From the NCBI RefSeq assembly GCF_000425305.1, contig NZ_AUDE01000001.1, forward strand, positions 248,001 through 312,000: a DNA stretch of 64,000 nt, written 5' to 3'. A program made the translations under genes and the position numbers. This DNA is from Psychroserpens burtonensis DSM 12212. Lineage in GTDB: Bacteria; Bacteroidota; Bacteroidia; Flavobacteriales; Flavobacteriaceae. Positions 41,263-50,669 of this stretch are shown in pieces. Numbering within the stretch: the first letter of the stretch is position 1; every line of letters starts with the position of its first letter. The notes below the pieces were generated by a model. That model worked only from the letters and a program-made list of their open reading frames with translations, was not told where the DNA came from and ran no database searches.

Positions 41263-41772
41263 ATGAAAAAACTCCTCATTTTGAAATCATTAGTAGACTT
41301 TATATGGATAGTTACCTGTATACCGGTAATCCCTGTTTTACTATTTATAGCTGTCTATATGTTTATTGATCCTTCAATTTTAGAAATTCCTCTAGAAATA
41401 AATAATAGTAAGATTGAAGACTTAGGTCTTTCTTTAAAAATATCAACCTTAGTTTTATTTGTAATCGTATTTATAGGGATTTATTGTTTCTATGTATTTA
41501 GAAAAACGTTGCGTTATTTTCAAAAACATAATCCTTTTAGTGACTTTATTATAAATAGTTATAACACGATTGGAAATTTACTGGTGTTTTCTGGAATAAC
41601 TGCAAGTGTTTTATTTTTTGTGATTAAGTTGGTGTTTGAGTCGAGGATTGAGGTCAGCTTAGGTTTAAGTCCTTACATCTTTATCGTTTGTTTAGGCTTA
41701 TTTTTCATGGTCTTAAGTGAAGTATTTAAAGTTGCAAAGATTGCTAAGGAAGAAAACCAATTAACTATATAA
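41263..41772 (+). CDS. DUF2975 membrane protein, copy 1
   Basis: A 169-residue protein with four hydrophobic helices (about residues 13-32, 61-82, 107-126 and 136-155). Between helices 2 and 3 it has LRYFQKHNPFSDFIINSYN, resembling the 'F..nPF......i' pattern of DUF2975. The tail reads AKEENQLTI. In Bacillus subtilis a DUF2975 protein (YoaS) is encoded with the HTH protein YozG, the same pairing as here. The molecular role is unknown; a membrane partner of the regulator is an inference. Two bases separate its stop from the next ATG. Confidence 0.75.
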   Translation: MKKLLILKSLVDFIWIVTCIPVIPVLLFIAVYMFIDPSILEIPLEINNSKIEDLGLSLKISTLVLFVIVFIGIYCFYVFRKTLRYFQKHNPFSDFIINSYNTIGNLLVFSGITASVLFFVIKLVFESRIEVSLGLSPYIFIVCLGLFFMVLSEVFKVAKIAKEENQLTI

Positions 41773-41774
41773 TC

Positions 41775-42305
41775 ATGATACAAATAAAATCAGAACGAAT
41801 TTTCAATATCATGAATGTAGTCTCTTGGATTGTATTTATAGGTTATTGTATTAAAGCAGGAGCGATAACCACCGTCTCTATTATTAGTCTATTTGGAAAT
41901 AAAAGGGCTACCGAGAATTTGTATATGGGACTTGATCTGTCAACTCTTTATGATTTTAGTAGTACCCATTACACGATTGTAGTAATACTCCTTATACTGA
42001 TTACGGGTTTGAAAGCTTATCTCTTTTATCTATTAATTTCAATTTTTAAAACAATGAATTTTAAGAAGCCTTTTAACAAGGTTGTTGTGAACTTAGTTTT
42101 TAAAATTTGCTACTTAGCGTTGAGTATTGGTATTATTGGTATTGCTTTTAATGCTTATATTATCGGGTTACAAGTTAAAGTAATGTTCACTCAGTTAGAC
42201 ATAAATACATCTGCATATATATTCATGGCTGGAGTTATTTTTATTGTAGCCACGTTATTTAAGAGGGCTACAGAGATTCAACAAGAAAACGAATTAACGA
42301 TATAG
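41775..42305 (+). CDS. DUF2975 membrane protein, copy 2
   Basis: A 176-residue paralogue with the same four-helix plan (helices near 12-33, 65-88, 107-130 and 145-163) and the FKTMNFKKPFNKVVVNLVFK equivalent of the inter-helix motif. It ends QQENELTI. It differs from copies 1 and 3 over most of its length, so the duplication is old. Stop and next ATG are again two bases apart. Confidence 0.75.
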   Translation: MIQIKSERIFNIMNVVSWIVFIGYCIKAGAITTVSIISLFGNKRATENLYMGLDLSTLYDFSSTHYTIVVILLILITGLKAYLFYLLISIFKTMNFKKPFNKVVVNLVFKICYLALSIGIIGIAFNAYIIGLQVKVMFTQLDINTSAYIFMAGVIFIVATLFKRATEIQQENELTI

Positions 42306-42307
42306 CT

Positions 42308-42787
42308 ATGAAGAAAATAAAATTCTTAGACGGTTTTGTATTGGTTCTCATTGTAATTTATTTTATCCAATTTATGGCTAATTTTTACTTAGTAGTTTAT
42401 CCTCCAGACTTCATGAATTTCCCAAAAGGACATGAATTACATTTTGTATTTGGATATTATACACAGTTTGTAAGCTTAGCCTTTTCCGTAATATCATTTA
42501 CAGGTTTATTTTTTGTAAAAAGTGGTTTAGGAGAAATCATCAGAAGTGGTTTTTTCAATTCTAAAAGCGCAACTAAATTCAAAACTGCTGGAAAATTATT
42601 TTTGGTATCAGGGTTCTTGAACATGGTTTTCAATATGGTATTACTTTTACGTTCAGAAGAGATTTTATTTCTGGGTGAAACGGGACAGAGTTCTCTTTTA
42701 GTGATTATAGGTTTTAGTCTCTATATCATTTCAGATATTTTAGAAAACGGAAATCTTTTAAAACAAGAAAACGATCTAACCATATAA
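42308..42787 (+). CDS. DUF2975 membrane protein, copy 3
   Basis: A 159-residue paralogue. It has four helices (about 9-29, 46-66, 94-114 and 128-145), a short inter-helix GLGEIIRSGFFNSKSATKFK segment and the tail KQENDLTI. It directly precedes the HTH gene with the same two-base gap, which ties the membrane proteins and the regulator into one translational unit. Confidence 0.75.
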   Translation: MKKIKFLDGFVLVLIVIYFIQFMANFYLVVYPPDFMNFPKGHELHFVFGYYTQFVSLAFSVISFTGLFFVKSGLGEIIRSGFFNSKSATKFKTAGKLFLVSGFLNMVFNMVLLLRSEEILFLGETGQSSLLVIIGFSLYIISDILENGNLLKQENDLTI

Positions 42788-42789
42788 GT

Positions 42790-42996
42790 ATGCCCATAGT
42801 AGTTAATCTTGATGTAATGCTTACCAAGCGTAAAATGAAAAGTAAAGACTTGGCAGAAATTATTGGTATAACCACAGCCAATCTTTCTATCTTAAAATCA
42901 GGTAAAGCTAAGGCTGTTCGGTTTTCTACTTTGGAAGCTATTTGTGAAGCTTTGGATTGCCAGCCATCAGATATTTTAGAATATACGCAGGAATAA
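42790..42996 (+). CDS. YozG-like Cro/CI-type HTH regulator
   Basis: A 68-residue single-domain regulator. The HTH reads KSKDLAEIIGITTANLSILK followed by the recognition-helix segment KAKAVRFSTLEAICEALDCQ and PSDILEY, the COG3655/YozG signature. With no sensor domain it must take signals from a partner, and the three membrane proteins encoded just before it are the natural candidates. It likely binds the palindromes at 41196-41244 as an autoregulator (inference). Confidence 0.88.
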   Translation: MPIVVNLDVMLTKRKMKSKDLAEIIGITTANLSILKSGKAKAVRFSTLEAICEALDCQPSDILEYTQE

Positions 42997-43140
42997 ATTT
43001 TAACAATTCAACTATAATAGAGACTCAAAATTTAGAACGTTTGTTGTATATTCACGTTAGTGTTCGCATAAATAACAGTATCTTTTAATATGAATAGGAC
43101 TAAGATATAACTTGAAATTCAGCAATAGTATTATAGTAAA

Positions 43141-43581
43141 ATGGCATCAGACAAATCAGGAAGTTTAACGTTTTTCACTCCAGAAATTATTGAAGGGGCA
43201 GCAGCACAATTATTTGATGCAGGAATTTCTGCAGGTTTTCCATCACCAGCAGAAGATCTTCATGAGCAACATTTATCTTTAGATGAAGAACTTGTTAAAA
43301 ATAAAGAGACCACCTTTTACGCACGAGTAAGCGGACAGTCTATGATTGGAGCAGGTTTAGATGATAATGATTTATTGGTCATCGATCGAAGTCTTGAGCC
43401 TGTTAATAATAAAATAGCAGTATGTTTTCTCGATGGAGAATTTACCGTAAAACGGTTACGTGTCTCAGATGGAGAGGTATGGTTACAACCAGAAAACCCA
43501 AGCTATCCAATTATAAATATTACAGAAGACAATAACTTTTTAATTTGGGGTATTGTGACCAATGTAATTAAGAAAGTTTAG
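43141..43581 (+). CDS. umuD: UmuD-like self-cleaving translesion synthesis factor
   Basis: A 146-residue S24/LexA-superfamily protein. The cleavage site matches UmuD: SAGFPSPAEDL, with cut expected between Ala31 and Gly32. The serine-lysine dyad is Ser67 (GQSMIG) and Lys104 (GEFTVKRL). It lacks the LexA DNA-binding N-domain, so it is UmuD and not a repressor. UmuD' normally activates the UmuC polymerase, but no umuC follows: the next genes are a tiny membrane protein and atpC/atpD. Confidence 0.92.
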   Translation: MASDKSGSLTFFTPEIIEGAAAQLFDAGISAGFPSPAEDLHEQHLSLDEELVKNKETTFYARVSGQSMIGAGLDDNDLLVIDRSLEPVNNKIAVCFLDGEFTVKRLRVSDGEVWLQPENPSYPIINITEDNNFLIWGIVTNVIKKV

Positions 43582-43804
43582 CTTAAAGTAACATACCCTT
43601 TCTAGGGCTCGTCTCGTTATGAAGTTCATAATAAAACGAATCACAGCGGCTAGCCTAGCCTATTTAAGGATTTTAAAGTGGATTTAATAGATGTAATAAA
43701 ATTATAAACAATTGAAAATCAGCATCTAAATATCACAAAAGTTAATAACTTGTTAAAATAATTTAGTATTTTAGTGGTGATATTAACCAACCACTCAACT
43801 AAAA

Positions 43805-43972
43805 ATGGAAACAACTAAAAAAAATTTCCGGTTTTTAAGAACTTTAGACGTCACTGCATTTTTTCTATTAGTAGTCTTTGTAGTCTTCTTTGTTAAAACG
43901 ATTATAACTGTTTTTAATACTTTCCAATTAGAAGTATTCAATAGTGCTTTCGTTGGATTAAATAGCATGTAA
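43805..43972 (+). CDS. Small single-span membrane protein (55 residues)
   Basis: An ATG-to-TAA frame encodes METTKKNFRFLRTLDV, a strong hydrophobic helix (TAFFLLVVFVVFFVKTIITV, about residues 17-37) and a short polar tail. The basic start before the helix suggests the N-terminus stays inside. It ends just before a terminator. The surrounding 43582-44057 region holds no other gene. Not conserved in any family I know, but the composition and terminator favour a real small gene. Confidence 0.5.
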   Translation: METTKKNFRFLRTLDVTAFFLLVVFVVFFVKTIITVFNTFQLEVFNSAFVGLNSM

Positions 43973-44000
43973 TAGCTGTTTTAAATCCGGATTAAAAACA

Positions 44001-44034
44001 AAAAAACACCAAACAATTAAGTTTGGTGTTTTTT
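44001..44034. terminator. Bidirectional terminator between the small membrane gene and atpC
   Basis: AAAAAACACCAAAC pairs with GTTTGGTGTTTTTT around AATTAA, with T-tracts on both strands, so it can end the 55-residue gene (+) and the atpD-atpC transcript (-). Confidence 0.85.
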
Positions 44035-44057
44035 ATTATTTATAAATTAAGTAGTGC

Positions 44058-44333
44058 CTAATCTGCTAATACAATAACTTTATTATCTTTCATTTCAAGT
44101 GTTCCAGAAACTATTGGCAACCAAAATCCTTTATCAGATTTAGTGAATAATTTTTCAACCGTTTCTTCTAACGTGATATTACCGTTTATCTTAACATTAC
44201 CTTCTTTTAATAAAGAGATTACAGGTGCGTGATTGTTTAACAATTCAAATTCGCCGACTAAACCAGGAAGGATGACACTAGTCACTTCTCCACTAAATAA
44301 TGTCGCTTCTGGTGATACAATTTCTAAGTACAT
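44058..44333 (-). CDS. atpC: ATP synthase F1 subunit epsilon, short form
   Basis: A 91-residue protein, only the N-terminal beta-sandwich of epsilon (YLEIVSPEATLFSGEVTSVI, LPGLVGEFELLNNHAPVIS). The C-terminal two-helix domain that acts as a brake in E. coli and Bacillus (total about 135 residues) is absent, as is usual for Bacteroidota. It lies 78 bases after atpD, separated by a CAGT-rich repeat. Confidence 0.93.
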   Translation of the reverse strand: MYLEIVSPEATLFSGEVTSVILPGLVGEFELLNNHAPVISLLKEGNVKINGNITLEETVEKLFTKSDKGFWLPIVSGTLEMKDNKVIVLAD

Positions 44334-44347
44334 TTCTTTTAAGTCTT

Positions 44348-44383
44348 CAGTTTGCAGTCTTCAGTTTTCAGTACTGCAAACTG
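44348..44383. repeat. CAGT-rich inverted repeat between atpD and atpC
   Basis: CAGTTTGCAGT (44348-44358) and ACTGCAAACTG (44373-44383) form a perfect 11-base inverted repeat inside a stretch built of CAGT/TTCAGT/CTGCAGACTG units. It looks like a copy of a CAGT-type short repeat of flavobacterial intergenic DNA and could fold between the two ATP synthase genes. Confidence 0.6.
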
Positions 44384-44411
44384 CAGACTGTCAACTATCG
44401 ACTAAAAATTT

Positions 44412-45923
<1,512 letters not shown>

Positions 45924-45978
45924 TTATGTGTTTAATGTTTAGATATTTCAATGGAAAAAACATACGTTTTTCGCGCTG

Positions 45979-45986
45979 CAAAGATA
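45979..45986 (-). promoter_or_regulatory. Candidate -7 promoter element of atpD-atpC
   Basis: The minus strand reads TATCTTTG (TAnnTTTG), 58 bases before the atpD start. Confidence 0.45.
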
Positions 45987-46034
45987 TATTTTTTAATTTA
46001 AAACTAAAGTCTATTTTTTAGCTTTTTTCAGTAT

Positions 46035-46076
46035 AAAAAAACGCCACCTTTATTAAGTTTATAAAGATGGCGTTTT
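46035..46076 (-). terminator. Terminator after the SGNH-hydrolase lipoprotein gene
   Basis: On the minus strand, AAAACGCCATCTTTAT pairs with ATAAAGGTGGCGTTTT (one mismatch) and is followed by T residues. Confidence 0.8.
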
Positions 46077-46095
46077 GTAGGAATTAAAACTATAG

Positions 46096-47685
46096 TTAGT
46101 CTAAGTATACACCCGTATAATCAACAGAATTTACCGTTGGTAAATTTGAACCATATTTTGTATTAATAAGACCAATCATTTGATTAACAACCAAAGAATA
46201 TCCTCTAGGTGATGGATGAAATCCATCTAATGAAAATGTTCCTCCTGTAACATAATCGGCAGTCAAGAATGCACTTCCCGATTGGAATCCATTCGTAGCA
46301 ACACCATTAAAGAACGTATTCACATCAAAAAAGGCCAAATCAAATTGCGTTGCCAAATTACTTATGGTTTGATTAAATGCAGCTGTAGCATTTTGAATTT
46401 CAACAAGTTCAGTAGGAATAACAACCCATTTATCTTCTAAAGGTAATGATACACCCTCTACTGAAAATTGATTTGCTAGTGCTTCTGGTAACCCTGAAGT
46501 TTGTAGAAAAGTAGATTGTGCCTCGTTAACTGTACCAATCGTAGATCGACTTGGCAGTACTAATAAATCGTTAGCATTAGCTTGTCTTGCTTGACCATAG
46601 ACAACTCCAAATAAATTAGCTACAATAGGAGCAGCAGCAGCTGGTAATCCAAAGGATTGTACAAATGCTGGGAATGTAGGACTCGCGTTTAAAACACCTG
46701 TTATTTGAGCAGATAAATTCGCTAAACTTTCATCATTAATAACCACTGCACTTGCTGCTGTTTGAGAGAATACGATAGAACGCTCAGGTACTCCTAAAAA
46801 GGCAAATACTTGATTTAATTGTCCAAAGATACCGTTCAATGTTGGAATTTGAGATCCAAAATTTGGATCACTTGGGTCTAATGGTGCAAATGGTACTGTT
46901 GTAAAATAGGGGGCATCTGTGACATTTGGAATGTTAGAAATGATACCATTTGGACTGCTTGTAGCTAATGAAGAAACTATTGCAGTCATAGCGCCATCAA
47001 ATGTTGCCTGATCTGTTATTGGGTTTGTGCCGTCTGCACCCGAAGTTGCATATCCTAAGACATCGTTAGCACCAATCCATAGTGAAAAGAATGTTGGGTT
47101 TTGCGCTAATGCATCTTCTAAAACTGTTGCATTTGGTGAAGATGCCATTCTAATAAAGTAAGGGTTTGCTGCTGGGAAATTAGCAACATTTCCATATCCA
47201 GGTGCTAATAAATGAAAACTTTTTGCAGATGGAACTCCCATGTTGTTATATGGGCCAGGAGTTATAGATGTAACCTCCGTTGTTGGCGTACCATTTATTG
47301 GTTCAGGTGCTTGAGCTGCAGGATTAAATATTAATCTTGGCCCTGCAATTTGTGTACCTCCAAATAAAAGGCCTCCTATATCGTCACCAATTAAGGGTTG
47401 TGTAAAAGTTCCTCCTCCTGCTAATGCAAATTGCTGAGATAACACATTAGGAAACGAAACGTCTTGTCCCCTTTTAAATAGTGTACCATCAGATACTCCT
47501 GCAGTTAAAGAGTTACCTATGGCAACAAACGTTGAGAAATCTGCCGTTCCACTTGTGTAAACAGGCGTTGGTCCCGTTTGTGGATCTTCTATTAATGGGT
47601 CTGAAAGTGAATCATCATCACTCTCACATGCTGTAAAGCCTATTAAAATGAGAGCTAACAGCCATATATTATTATTTAATTTCAT
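46096..47685 (-). CDS. Surface SGNH/GDSL hydrolase lipoprotein
   Basis: A 529-residue protein from the ATG at 47685; an upstream start at 47715 would run into the receptor gene. The lipobox GFTAC puts Cys20 at the mature end, followed by ESDDDS, an acidic tract like the lipoprotein export signal that sends Bacteroidota lipoproteins to the cell surface. SGNH motifs: Ser59 in AIGNSLTAG, WIGANDVLGY, and DGFHPSPRGY with the Asp-His pair. It is about twice the usual length, with a long central insertion. It follows a TonB receptor gene by 11 bases, so it may release ester-linked substrate for that receptor. Confidence 0.85.
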   Translation of the reverse strand: MKLNNNIWLLALILIGFTACESDDDSLSDPLIEDPQTGPTPVYTSGTADFSTFVAIGNSLTAGVSDGTLFKRGQDVSFPNVLSQQFALAGGGTFTQPLIGDDIGGLLFGGTQIAGPRLIFNPAAQAPEPINGTPTTEVTSITPGPYNNMGVPSAKSFHLLAPGYGNVANFPAANPYFIRMASSPNATVLEDALAQNPTFFSLWIGANDVLGYATSGADGTNPITDQATFDGAMTAIVSSLATSSPNGIISNIPNVTDAPYFTTVPFAPLDPSDPNFGSQIPTLNGIFGQLNQVFAFLGVPERSIVFSQTAASAVVINDESLANLSAQITGVLNASPTFPAFVQSFGLPAAAAPIVANLFGVVYGQARQANANDLLVLPSRSTIGTVNEAQSTFLQTSGLPEALANQFSVEGVSLPLEDKWVVIPTELVEIQNATAAFNQTISNLATQFDLAFFDVNTFFNGVATNGFQSGSAFLTADYVTGGTFSLDGFHPSPRGYSLVVNQMIGLINTKYGSNLPTVNSVDYTGVYLD

Positions 47686-47696
47686 AGTGGTATTTT

Positions 47697-50471
47697 TTAT
47701 TGATTTATAGTCCATGATACGAAGTACTGTGCTCCTACTTGTCCGGCACCTGGTGCACTTACGTAGTCATGTGAAAGAATATTTGCGCCACCAACTTTGA
47801 AAATTGACTTAATTGATGGTACTGCTAAGTTTATTTGTGCGTCTATAATGTTTCTCGCAGGTAAAATACCATCAGCAAATGTAGATTCCCATAAAAAAGT
47901 ATCATTCCATCTCCAGTTGATATTGAATCCAAAGTTTTTTACCACATTGTTTTTACCAAAAGAGGCTTTTACTTTATGCTCAGGCGTGTTAAAACTCGTT
48001 TCAAAATCAGGATCTTCTGATTGATCAAAATCTAATTTAGCATAGGTATAACTTAAACCAACATCAAAACCATTTAAGATTCTAGTTTCAACACCGATAG
48101 ATGCTCCATATGAATTAATATCAGCATCGGTATTTGTGTAGGTTTGATACGCCTGAACATCACCATTTTGTAATGCTAACAATGACAAAGAGTTATCTCC
48201 AACTTCTCCATAAAGCGGTGTTAATACCGTTTTATTTGAGATAAAGTCTTGATAAGCATTGTAGTAAACACTCATGTCGATTACAAATCTGTTGACTTTA
48301 CCTCTATATCCGACCTCATAGGCTGTAACTTGTTCTGGTTTTACTAAGTCAACATCGGCAGATTCAGGAGCTCCAGCGTTTACTGAGGCTAAACTAAATG
48401 CATTAGAATAGGCATCTCCACCATTAAGTTGTACCGTGTTTGATCCCACTATATCTTGTCCTGCGGTACTTAATTCTGAACTTGTTGCAGTATAGCGATT
48501 TAAGTTATCAGGAGAAGAACCAACTAATATAGCACGTCCGCCGTCAAGTCCAATAAATAAATCTTGTGTCGTTGGGTTTCTAAACCCTGTTTGAAAAGAC
48601 CCGCGAATGTTATGGTTATCGTTTTGATCAGCGGTATAGTTAAAAGATGCTCTAGGGGATACGAAACCATCGAAAAATTCAGACTTGTCATATCTTACAG
48701 ATCCTGTAAGTTTTAGTCTGTCATCCATTAATTTTTTCTGTATTTGTGTATAGGCACCAAATTCGCTGTATTCAATAGGGCCATCAGTATCTGTGTAAAT
48801 AGTTCCTCCAGAGTTCAATGAATACTGTCTCCAAGACCCTCCTACTTGAATCTCTGCAAAATCTATTAAATGACCAAGATTATAGTTAACGTCAGCATGA
48901 TAAAGCTTAGAATTATCAACGAATTTAGAACCTGTTGTTACATCTCCATCGGAGGTTACGGTATCAAAAGCTTCATTAAACTCTGGAGTTCCAGGAATAA
49001 GACGTCCTGTATCTGCAGCACCTCTAGCTGCTATATGTGCAGCATCTATTTGAGCTTCTGTTGGAGTTCCAAAAACCCCTTGTCCAGCTAGATTACCAAT
49101 AAATCCACCAGCATAGTCTCTAAACCACTGTGTGTCTCCTTTCCATAATCTATTCATATTAACACCTGTTAAACGAGTGTCATAAGAGTTCCCTGCTTTT
49201 TCTGCTGTGGTATAGACTCTTGCAAAGAAATTATCATTTTTTATTTCTAATTTATGTTGTTGCATAAAAAAGTCTTGTATCGCATATCTATTTGCACCTT
49301 GATATATTGTATTTCCTCTACCAATTTTAGAGTTTAAAATAATTTCAAAGTCATCAGCCCAAGGTTTAAAATGTAAAGAGAAATCTGCTTTTAAACTTTC
49401 AGCTTCATAGTTCATCAAATCACGTTCCGCATATCCTGTTCTGCTTACAGTTTCAGCACCATAATCAGTCAATACAGGAATAGGTAACACGCCCGCTGCG
49501 ATTTCATCAAAGTCTAAAGACGTGGATACTTCATCACCGTAAGTATTTAAACCATCGTATGATGGGTCTAATCTTGTTTGGCCAGGATTTGCAAAATCGG
49601 TTTGGTCCGTAGCATACCATTCTGTTCCGTTAAGAAAAGATACAGAAGCCTTAGCTGCAAATTTATCAGAGAATGCTTTGGCAACTCTGATGCCTGCATC
49701 TACGAAATTATTGTCACCTGCATTATCACTAGACGTTATTCCTGTTTTTGCATAAAAACTAACACCTTGATCATCAAATGGATTTTTACTAGTCATAAAC
49801 ATAATACCATTAAAAGCATTCGCTCCATATAAGGCAGAAGATGCACCTGGTAGTAATTCAACACTGTTAATGTCTAGTTCAGACATTCCTAATAAGTTTC
49901 CTAAAGCAAAGTTTAAGGCAGGAGAAGAGTTGTCCATACCATCAACCAATTGCATAAAACGCGTATTAGAAAAAGCAGCAAAACCTCTAGTGTTAACCGA
50001 TTTAAAGGTTAAACTACTAGTATTCATATCGACACCTTTTAAGTTCTCAATACCGTCAAAGAACGATGGTGAAGACGTGTTTCGAATTTCTTTAATACCA
50101 AAACGCTCTACTGTAACAGGAGATTCAAAAATACGTTCTGGAGTTCTAGAAGCAGAAATAACGATTTCATCAAGAGATGTTCCTTCCATCATTATGATAT
50201 CGATGGTTTGTGGATTTGTAGTCACATCTTTGCTGATGCTTTCAAAACCAACGCTACTCACTGCTATAGTGAATGGAGGCGCTTGATTTACAACTAAGGT
50301 GTAATTACCATCAAAATCTGTAATTGTACCTGTTGTGGTTCCTACTACAATAATATTTGCACCTGGTAATGGAATACCATTATTGTCGATGACTTTACCT
50401 TTCACTGTCGTTGATTGCGCAAAAGTTAAAGCGCAAAAAAACAGCATCATAATTTTGAAAATTGTCTTCAT
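47697..50471 (-). CDS. TonB-dependent receptor with carboxypeptidase-like domain
   Basis: A 924-residue outer-membrane transporter. It has a signal peptide (residues about 1-18), the CarboxypepD_reg-like domain KVIDNNGIPLPGANIIVVGT (about 24-110), a plug (ISASRTPERIFESPVTVERF through LLPGASSALYGANAFNGIMF) and a barrel ending AQYFVSWTINQ. The N-domain and size are SusC-like, but the downstream lipoprotein is an SGNH hydrolase and not SusD. A two-gene uptake unit for an ester-bearing ligand is inferred. Confidence 0.92.
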   Translation of the reverse strand: MKTIFKIMMLFFCALTFAQSTTVKGKVIDNNGIPLPGANIIVVGTTTGTITDFDGNYTLVVNQAPPFTIAVSSVGFESISKDVTTNPQTIDIIMMEGTSLDEIVISASRTPERIFESPVTVERFGIKEIRNTSSPSFFDGIENLKGVDMNTSSLTFKSVNTRGFAAFSNTRFMQLVDGMDNSSPALNFALGNLLGMSELDINSVELLPGASSALYGANAFNGIMFMTSKNPFDDQGVSFYAKTGITSSDNAGDNNFVDAGIRVAKAFSDKFAAKASVSFLNGTEWYATDQTDFANPGQTRLDPSYDGLNTYGDEVSTSLDFDEIAAGVLPIPVLTDYGAETVSRTGYAERDLMNYEAESLKADFSLHFKPWADDFEIILNSKIGRGNTIYQGANRYAIQDFFMQQHKLEIKNDNFFARVYTTAEKAGNSYDTRLTGVNMNRLWKGDTQWFRDYAGGFIGNLAGQGVFGTPTEAQIDAAHIAARGAADTGRLIPGTPEFNEAFDTVTSDGDVTTGSKFVDNSKLYHADVNYNLGHLIDFAEIQVGGSWRQYSLNSGGTIYTDTDGPIEYSEFGAYTQIQKKLMDDRLKLTGSVRYDKSEFFDGFVSPRASFNYTADQNDNHNIRGSFQTGFRNPTTQDLFIGLDGGRAILVGSSPDNLNRYTATSSELSTAGQDIVGSNTVQLNGGDAYSNAFSLASVNAGAPESADVDLVKPEQVTAYEVGYRGKVNRFVIDMSVYYNAYQDFISNKTVLTPLYGEVGDNSLSLLALQNGDVQAYQTYTNTDADINSYGASIGVETRILNGFDVGLSYTYAKLDFDQSEDPDFETSFNTPEHKVKASFGKNNVVKNFGFNINWRWNDTFLWESTFADGILPARNIIDAQINLAVPSIKSIFKVGGANILSHDYVSAPGAGQVGAQYFVSWTINQ

Positions 50472-50603
50472 TTTAGGGAATTAGTTAATTTTATAAGAGC
50501 AATATATATATAATTATGACAGTCTAATTAAAAAAAATGAAAAAATTATGCGTGCATAGTAATTTTTAACAGAAAACGGAGGTGATTGTTGAGTAATTGA
50601 TAA

Positions 50604-50650
50604 AAAATAAAAGCTGAAAATGCGTAATTCACATTTTCAGCTTTATTTTT
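50604..50650 (-). terminator. Terminator after glmS
   Basis: AAAGCTGAAAATG and CATTTTCAGCTTT arms surround a short loop and are flanked by A- and T-rich tracts. It ends the transcript of the glmS gene, which stops at 50670. Confidence 0.8.
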
Positions 50651-50669
50651 AACACAGTTAAGAATTTCT

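Noticed and set aside
43141-43581. umuD product considered as LexA repressor
   Set aside because: No N-terminal winged-helix domain; the length and CGFPSP-like cleavage region match UmuD.
49870-50286. 138-codon plus-strand frame antisense to the TonB receptor plug
   Set aside because: Fully inside a well-supported receptor gene, with no promoter or domain.
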